This document shows positions 59,207 to 64,000 of a stretch of 64,000 nt of DNA, piece after piece (position 1 is the stretch's first letter; every line of letters starts with the position of its first letter). Source of the DNA: CAYNLG01 sp964397995 (lineage in GTDB: Bacteria; Planctomycetota; Phycisphaerae; FEN-1346). Location of the stretch: contig CAYNLG010000004.1 of assembly GCA_964397995.1 (NCBI GenBank), positions 1 through 64,000 of the forward strand, read 5' to 3'. The notes below the pieces were generated by a model. It was not told the DNA's origin, did not search any database, and worked only from the letters and a program-made list of their open reading frames with translations. The translations under genes and the position numbers were made by a program.

Positions 59207-60001
59207 ATGAGATCGCCTTCCGGGCGGCCGCGAGCCCCGGCGAGAGGGGGCCTGACGGCGCTGCTCCTCAGACATCCCGGCTCGGCCTTTGCCGACGTGC
59301 TCGCCCAGAGCCTCGGGGCGGCGGGGGTGCGCGTCACCTCCGTCACCCGCCCGTACGACGTCCTCATCGCCGCCGAACGGGCACCCGGACCCTACCGGTA
59401 CGTCATTCTGGGGCTGGACGGCTTCTCGCGGGACGAGTTCCGCCTGCTGCCGATCCTCCAGCGGGAATGGCCCGACAGCCGCCGCGTCGTCTATCACTCG
59501 GCCGGCTTCGAGTACAAGGCCCGCCTGGCCGAATTCCTGGGGGCGGACCTCGTGCTGGAGGGGCTGGACGGCATCTCGGCCCTCCTGGAGGCCCTGGACG
59601 CCGAGACAACGGAGCCCTTGCCGGACCTGCAGCTGCCGCCGCCGCGCCATCCACCCGAGGCCCGGCCCGCGCGGGCGGGCCGGAGCCGGACGGCGCCATC
59701 GCGGCCGCCCCATACCGAGCCGCCGACGCCCGAGGAAGCCGAGCCGCCGACGCCCGAGGAAGCCGAGCCGGCGGACCGGTCGGCCTCCGGGGTGGCGGAG
59801 CCGCCCATCCCCGCCGCGGGGCTGCACCTCGAGGACGCGATGGCCTCGCCCCTGGAACCGGAGATGGTTGCCGCCGGAGACGACGACGGGGACGGCGGCG
59901 GTGACGGCCTTGCCTTCGCCTTCGACGACGACGAAATCCCCGAGATCGAACTCACCGACGAGGAACTGCGGATCCTGCTGGCGGAGGAGGACGAGCCGTG
60001 A
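59207..60001 (+). CDS. Degenerate receiver-like protein with acidic low-complexity tail
   Basis: A 264-residue protein. Residues 12-130 look like a CheY-type receiver fold (alternating strands and helices: ALLLRH, YVILGLD, RRVVYHSA, GADLVLEG), but the paired acidic residues after strand 1 and the conserved Lys are missing, and the phosphate-accepting Asp is not in place (Gly aligns there). It is probably not phosphorylated. Residues 140-190 are Pro/Glu-rich with a duplicated PTPEEAEP unit, and the C-terminus is strongly acidic. An in-frame ATG at 59189 lies between the promoter boxes and was rejected. The stop overlaps the start of the GAF gene. Confidence 0.78.
   Translation: MRSPSGRPRAPARGGLTALLLRHPGSAFADVLAQSLGAAGVRVTSVTRPYDVLIAAERAPGPYRYVILGLDGFSRDEFRLLPILQREWPDSRRVVYHSAGFEYKARLAEFLGADLVLEGLDGISALLEALDAETTEPLPDLQLPPPRHPPEARPARAGRSRTAPSRPPHTEPPTPEEAEPPTPEEAEPADRSASGVAEPPIPAAGLHLEDAMASPLEPEMVAAGDDDGDGGGDGLAFAFDDDEIPEIELTDEELRILLAEEDEP
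59716..59763 (+). repeat. Tandem 24-base repeat, two perfect copies
   Basis: A 24-base unit (59716-59739) is repeated exactly at 59740-59763, with the first bases of a third copy after it. It encodes the doubled acidic Pro/Glu segment in the receiver-like protein and stays in frame. Confidence 0.9.
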
Positions 60002-60891
60002 GCCCCACCGCTGCCCCGCCCGAGGACCGCGTCGTCTTCGTCGGCCGGGAGACGTCCCTGACGACGGTCCGCGGCCACCTGCGCGAGGCCTGCGAGGCCC
60101 ACATCTCGCCGATGGAGGCGGTGCTGTCGATCACGCGGACCCCGCCCCGAGCGGTCGTCCTTTCGCTGGCCGAGGTCGGCCAGCGGGCCGAGGCGCTGCT
60201 GGCGGCCCTCGGACGGGCCCAGCCGGATACGCCGGTCTATCTGCTGGCGCGGCCGGAGGACGAGCCCCGGGCGCGGAACCTCCTGCGGGCGGGGGCGGAA
60301 GACTACCTCGTGGTGCCGGACGACCTGGTCCGACTGCCGGCGCTGGTCGAGGGCCGGGCCGACGCCCGGGCGGCCGTGGCGGCCGAGCCGGAGGTGGACG
60401 CGTACCTGGCCGGGGCGCGCGTGGCCCCGGGGCTGGCGATGCCGGCGCCGACGGAGCCGGACATCCAGACGCTCCGCCTCTTCCGGACCGCCTGCGTCCT
60501 GACCTCCCTGGCCGCCCTCGAGCCGCGCGACCTCTTCACCCAGGGGACGCGGGCCATCCTCGAAGCCGCCCAAGCCGAGATCGGCGCGGCTTTCTTGCGC
60601 GACCCGACGACCGGGGCTCTGGATTGCGTGACGGCGCTCGGGCCGGACGGCGCGCCGGTCGCCTCGGAAACCGCGCTGGCGGAGCGGAGCACGCGGACGG
60701 GCGAGACGCTGATCCTCGAGACCAACGGCCGGCGCGCGGGCCCCGCGCTGCTGTGCATCCCTGTTCAGCACCGGGAGACCGCGTTCGGCGCCCTCTGCCT
60801 GGGCGGCGACGCCGCCGGCCGGCGCCGCGCCGTCGAGCCGCTTGTGCAGGCGCTGGCCAGCCTCGTGGACGCCTCGGCGCGGCGCGACTGA
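59998..60891 (+). CDS. Receiver-like and GAF-domain protein
   Basis: A 297-residue protein. Residues 10-122 have a receiver-like strand-helix pattern (RVVFVGRE, AVVLSLAE, VYLLARPE, GAEDYLVVP); the phosphate-accepting Asp aligns with Ser and the Lys with Val, so it is degenerate. Residues 165-295 form a GAF domain (LFTQGTRAILEAAQAEIGAAF through AFGALCLGG), which usually binds a small ligand or another protein. No output kinase or HTH domain is attached. The GTG start overlaps the preceding stop by four bases, so the two proteins are probably made together and may form a complex. Confidence 0.83.
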   Translation: MSPTAAPPEDRVVFVGRETSLTTVRGHLREACEAHISPMEAVLSITRTPPRAVVLSLAEVGQRAEALLAALGRAQPDTPVYLLARPEDEPRARNLLRAGAEDYLVVPDDLVRLPALVEGRADARAAVAAEPEVDAYLAGARVAPGLAMPAPTEPDIQTLRLFRTACVLTSLAALEPRDLFTQGTRAILEAAQAEIGAAFLRDPTTGALDCVTALGPDGAPVASETALAERSTRTGETLILETNGRRAGPALLCIPVQHRETAFGALCLGGDAAGRRRAVEPLVQALASLVDASARRD

Positions 60892-60921
60892 GCGTCGGGG
60901 CCGGTCGGCCGCACCCGCGGC

Positions 60922-61482
60922 CTAGTCGCCGGACTTCTTGCGGTGCTGCTTGACGAGCCCATCCACCGCCTTGGCCACCCCATCGGCCAACTCCTGCTGG
61001 CCTGTGCGTGCAACGCTCTTGACGGTCCCGGTGACCATGGCCACGCCCAACTGCTGGCCGGTGCTCGCGTCGGCTACGATGACTTGGGCCGTCACAAACG
61101 GGTCGACGCCGAAGCCGGCGGCCCGCAGGGCTGATCCGCCAGGGTCGTAGTCCATGAAGCGGCCGCTGATCCGCAAGGCGGGCGTGCCGCCGACGGTGAG
61201 GCCCTCGACCTCCGCCAGGAGCTTCCGCTCGATGGCGGCCTGGACGGCCGCCGGGAGGCCGCTCGGGATGGCCCCGTGCAGCTCACCCGTGCTGAACGGC
61301 TGGACCTCGACGCCTTGGTACTCGGTGAGCGCCCGCTCACCGTCGAGGCGCTGCAGCTCGTAGTAGCGGCTGCTGGCCCCGGTCACGGCGTACAGGCCCT
61401 GCTTGGCGGCCGTGCTGATGCAGCCGGTGCCGGCAACCACCGCGACGGCCAAGGCAAGTGCGACCAGAGACGTGCGGCGCAT
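60922..61482 (-). CDS. Small lipoprotein of unknown function
   Basis: A 186-residue protein with a lipoprotein signal ending in AGTGC (Cys20). The mature part alternates beta strands and helices and contains LRISGRFMDYDPG, VTAQVIVADASTGQQLG and a C-terminal helix, resembling the fold of DUF4410/LpoB-like envelope lipoproteins. This resemblance is weak. AAAGGAGG is five bases before the ATG at 61482, and a good promoter lies upstream. It is divergent from the heparinase-like gene and convergent with the GAF gene. Confidence 0.84.
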   Translation of the reverse strand: MRRTSLVALALAVAVVAGTGCISTAAKQGLYAVTGASSRYYELQRLDGERALTEYQGVEVQPFSTGELHGAIPSGLPAAVQAAIERKLLAEVEGLTVGGTPALRISGRFMDYDPGGSALRAAGFGVDPFVTAQVIVADASTGQQLGVAMVTGTVKSVARTGQQELADGVAKAVDGLVKQHRKKSGD

Positions 61483-61525
61483 CGGCGCCTCCTTTCGCTC
61501 GGGACGAGGGACGTTGGACCCGTGC

Positions 61526-61554
61526 ATGATAGGGCGACACCCCTCGCGACGCAA
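61526..61554 (-). promoter_or_regulatory. Sigma-70 type promoter of the lipoprotein gene (TTGCGT-N17-TATCAT)
   Basis: On the minus strand TTGCGT (plus 61549-61554) and TATCAT (plus 61526-61531) are 17 bases apart, about 44 bases upstream of the ATG. Confidence 0.5.
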
Positions 61555-61582
61555 GTACGATAGAAAGCCGCGCCTCAGACCG

Positions 61583-61611
61583 TTGACGAATGGCGCCCGC
61601 CGCCCCACAAT
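61583..61611 (+). promoter_or_regulatory. Possible promoter of the heparinase-like gene (TTGACG-N17-CACAAT)
   Basis: TTGACG at 61583-61588 and CACAAT at 61606-61611 are 17 bases apart, about 52 bases before the ATG at 61664. The -10 match is moderate. Confidence 0.4.
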
Positions 61612-61663
61612 AGGGTGCCGTGCTGGCGGACCTCCTTTTGCCTTTGCTTGGAAGCCTCCCGTG

Positions 61664-64000
61664 ATGCGGACGCGGACGCTGCTGTGCATATGCTGGGCGT
61701 TGGGGCTCGTGGCCGGCGCCGCCGGGGCGGCCCTGCCGGAGGGGCACCCGCGCCTCTTCTTCGACGCCGAGGGCCGGGCCGCGCTCCGCCAACGCGCGGC
61801 GCGCGAGCCGTACGCCTCGATGCTGGCCCGGATGCGGCACTTGGCGGACCACGCGACGTTCGACCGCGAAGCCGACGCCAGCGTCCTCTACGACATGCGG
61901 ATCCGCCACTGGGCCTCCGCCTATGCCCTCACCGGCGAGGCCGCCTACGCCAGGAAGGCCGAGGCGGCTGCCCGAAAGCTGGTCGCGGACACGGCGTTCT
62001 GGCAGGACCCCGGCAGCAAGGGCCTGACGCGGGCCGCCGGCGCCCTCTCGGCCGCCTTGGCGTACGACGTCTGCCACGACGCCTGGAGCCCCGAGACGCG
62101 GGCGCTCATCAGCCGCGAACTCCTGAAGGCCGCCCGGGGCCTCATGACGTCCATGGGCCGCGGCGCGAACAACCACATCGCCAACAACTGGCAGGGCGTC
62201 CGGTACGGGGCGGCGGGCCTGGCGGCGCTGGCGTGTGACGAGCCCGGCCGCGAGGCCCTCGTCCGCGACGCCTACACCGGCCTCGACCGCCACATCGGCG
62301 CCAACCTCGGCCAGCGCGGCTGGAACCCGGAAGGCATCGGCTACACGGTCTACCCGGCGACCTTCACGGGCCCGTTCGGCGTCGCGGCCGCGCGGGCCGG
62401 CGTCGGCGACCTCCGCGACGACCAGCCGAAGTTCCGCGAGACGTTCTGGACGCTCTACGTCGGGACGGTGCCGATCCCGAACTCCGACGCCCTCGGCCTG
62501 CGGGCCGACCTCGCCGACGACCACCCGCGCTACGCCGGCCACGGCACCGCCGGGCTGGCCTTCTGGTACGCCCCGGAGGCGCAGCGGCCGGCCCTGAAGT
62601 GGATGTACGACCGCCTCCACGGCCGCCCGGGCCCCGGCACGTGGGACGCCGACTCGTGGGGCGGCGGCCTGTACAGCCTCCTGTTCTATCCCGCCGACGT
62701 CGAAGCGCGCAACCCCGCCGACGTCCCCGGCCTGAACTATGTCGATGCCTCTCACGGCCTCGTCCTCTTCCGCAACCGATACCGGGACGAGAACGACATC
62801 GTGGCCGTCGTCAACGCCCACGCCCGCCAGCCGGCCGGCTGTCACGGCGGGCCCGACACCAACACCCTGCGCATCCTCGGCCTGGGCGGGGTCTTCGTCA
62901 CGGGCGGCGGCCGCACCGGCAACACCGCCGGCCAGACGAACCTCTTTGCCGGCCCCCCGCCGCGCCGCGGCACGGGCGGCCTGGGCGAACTCGTCTCGTG
63001 CGACTTCGAGCCGGGCGGGCCGGGGGGCGGCCGGTGCGTGACGCGGGGCTCCTCCATGGGCGTCGAGGGCCATGTCCGCCGCTTCCTGGCCGACTACTCG
63101 GGCGCCGCCGGCGCCGACGCCCTTTTCGCCAACGTCGACCACAGCCTGAACGGCCGTGTCTGGCGCCTCAACACCCCCGAGTTCAACGAGATCCAGACCG
63201 CCGCCGGCCGCTTCGTCCTCCGCGCGCCGAACGGCGCCACGCTGGCCGTCACCGTGCTCGAGCCGGCCGCCCCGACCTTCCGCACGGGCACGGTCGAGCG
63301 CGGCGGCGGAGCCGGCCACACGGGCTTCCCGTACCGCGGCACGAAGTACCTCCACAACCGCTGGATCGAGTTCGACTGCGACGCCCGCGTGGCCGTCGTC
63401 ATGACCCTCCAGCAGGGCGCCCCGCCGCCCGTCGCCGTCGCGCGGTCGCTGCACGGCGCCGAAGCCCGCGTCGGCAAGGCCCTGGTCGCCTACGAGAAGG
63501 GCACCGGCCGGCTCTATACCGGCGACAAGGCCGCGTCGCTCGCCCTGGCCGACCGCAAAACGCCCCTCCGTCCCCGCGGCCTCGAGGCCCGGACCGTCGC
63601 CGCCGACGCCGTCGAGCTGACATGGCTGGCCGAGGACCTGGGCGGCGAGACCCTCATCCTCCAGCGCGCCTGGGGGCCGACCGAGACGGACGTCGAGCCC
63701 GCCTGGCAGGACGTCGCGCGGGTCCGCGCGGCCTCCGGGTCGCACACGGACCGGCGTCTGCCGAGCGCGGCCTCCTTCGTATGGCGCCTGGTCACGGTGA
63801 GCGCGGCCGGCCGGTCGGAGCCGTCGGCGCCGGCGGCGGCGACGACGTGGGAAGCCGGCTATGCCCTGCACGTCGAGGACTTCGCCGCGCCACGGCGCGG
63901 CCGGCCGACCGAGCACAGTTTCGGCCCGTGGAAGGTCGCCGACGGGGACCGCGGCTGGCGGCCGAACGGGGGGGAGGGGTCGCCCCGCCTCGCGGCCATG
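61664..64000 (+). CDS. Secreted heparinase II/III-like polysaccharide lyase, 3' end beyond window
   Basis: At least 779 residues; the frame is still open at the window edge. A signal peptide covers about 1-23. Residues 25-330 form an alpha-toroid domain (HPRLFFDAEGRAALRQRA, ANNHIANNWQGVRYG, GWNPEGIGYTVYP), and 360-590 a beta-sandwich of the heparinase II/III type (HGLVLFRNRY, PAGCHGGPDTNTLRILGLGG, GRVWRLNTPEF). A fibronectin III-like domain follows at about 640-720, then the start of another region. Such enzymes cleave uronic-acid-rich polysaccharides. NNW and the Tyr/His motifs look intact. GGAAG is nine bases before the ATG. Confidence 0.88.
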   Translation, partial: MRTRTLLCICWALGLVAGAAGAALPEGHPRLFFDAEGRAALRQRAAREPYASMLARMRHLADHATFDREADASVLYDMRIRHWASAYALTGEAAYARKAEAAARKLVADTAFWQDPGSKGLTRAAGALSAALAYDVCHDAWSPETRALISRELLKAARGLMTSMGRGANNHIANNWQGVRYGAAGLAALACDEPGREALVRDAYTGLDRHIGANLGQRGWNPEGIGYTVYPATFTGPFGVAAARAGVGDLRDDQPKFRETFWTLYVGTVPIPNSDALGLRADLADDHPRYAGHGTAGLAFWYAPEAQRPALKWMYDRLHGRPGPGTWDADSWGGGLYSLLFYPADVEARNPADVPGLNYVDASHGLVLFRNRYRDENDIVAVVNAHARQPAGCHGGPDTNTLRILGLGGVFVTGGGRTGNTAGQTNLFAGPPPRRGTGGLGELVSCDFEPGGPGGGRCVTRGSSMGVEGHVRRFLADYSGAAGADALFANVDHSLNGRVWRLNTPEFNEIQTAAGRFVLRAPNGATLAVTVLEPAAPTFRTGTVERGGGAGHTGFPYRGTKYLHNRWIEFDCDARVAVVMTLQQGAPPPVAVARSLHGAEARVGKALVAYEKGTGRLYTGDKAASLALADRKTPLRPRGLEARTVAADAVELTWLAEDLGGETLILQRAWGPTETDVEPAWQDVARVRAASGSHTDRRLPSAASFVWRLVTVSAAGRSEPSAPAAATTWEAGYALHVEDFAAPRRGRPTEHSFGPWKVADGDRGWRPNGGEGSPRLAAM

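Noticed and set aside
61337..63916. An 859-residue open frame on the minus strand
   Set aside because: It runs antisense to the heparinase-like gene, which has a signal peptide and clear domain motifs. Long antisense frames are expected at this GC content.

Overview
The window is about 70% G+C and almost entirely coding. It looks like chromosomal DNA of a planctomycete (Planctomycetota). The pointers are a small basic protein of the TIGR04137 type (13002-13250), large secreted polysaccharide-active proteins, DUF1570, DUF4159 and DUF11 proteins, and a sigma-70 factor with a long helix-turn-helix N-terminus. The organism call is inferred from gene content, because no rRNA is present. I saw no tRNA, rRNA, CRISPR array, insertion sequence or prophage.

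Layout. 1-4365: an uncertain gene end, mnmA with an overlapping glycosyltransferase, and a large lipoprotein. 4467-5763: an ECF sigma / zinc-finger anti-sigma / YbjQ operon. 6013-9239: phosphoesterase, PEGA lipoprotein, M16 peptidase and endonuclease IV. 9246-11989: a secreted carbohydrate block with an altered GH10 enzyme. 12188-14478: a membrane protein, the small basic protein and an aminotransferase. 14674-24694: a tight ten-gene same-strand run with two FabZ-type dehydratases, an acyl carrier protein, a ketosynthase with a catalytically degenerate partner, a hydrolase, a GH3-type acyl-acid synthetase, DUF1638, a methyltransferase and a DUF362/ferredoxin protein. This is the best candidate for an undescribed pathway. 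24855-29423: a translesion DNA polymerase cassette (dinB-dnaE2) behind a possible SOS operator. 30313-34582: the def-fmt-DUF116-rsmB-CDF operon on the minus strand. 34807-38135: TPR protein, S20 and fused aroDE. 38151-41563: MoxR, a tandem DUF4159 protein and a FlgM-like protein. 42168-47945: secreted or envelope proteins and ferritin. 48140-52068: ribBA then znuABC. 52081-53769: the unusual sigma factor. 54049-59007: a kinase, then the housekeeping run gap-pgk-rpe-accD. 59207-60891: two proteins with degenerate receiver-like domains, the second carrying GAF. 60922-64000: a lipoprotein and a heparinase-like enzyme that runs off the window.

Regulation. Several genes have clear sigma-70 promoters. 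Three starts (mnmA, ribBA, the gene at 59207) lie about 6-9 bases after the -10 box with no Shine-Dalgarno sequence, suggesting leaderless mRNAs; others have normal AGGAG sites. Starts were chosen from ribosome binding sites, four-base overlaps with the previous gene, and where family homology begins. Functions come from motifs read by eye; no database search was run.
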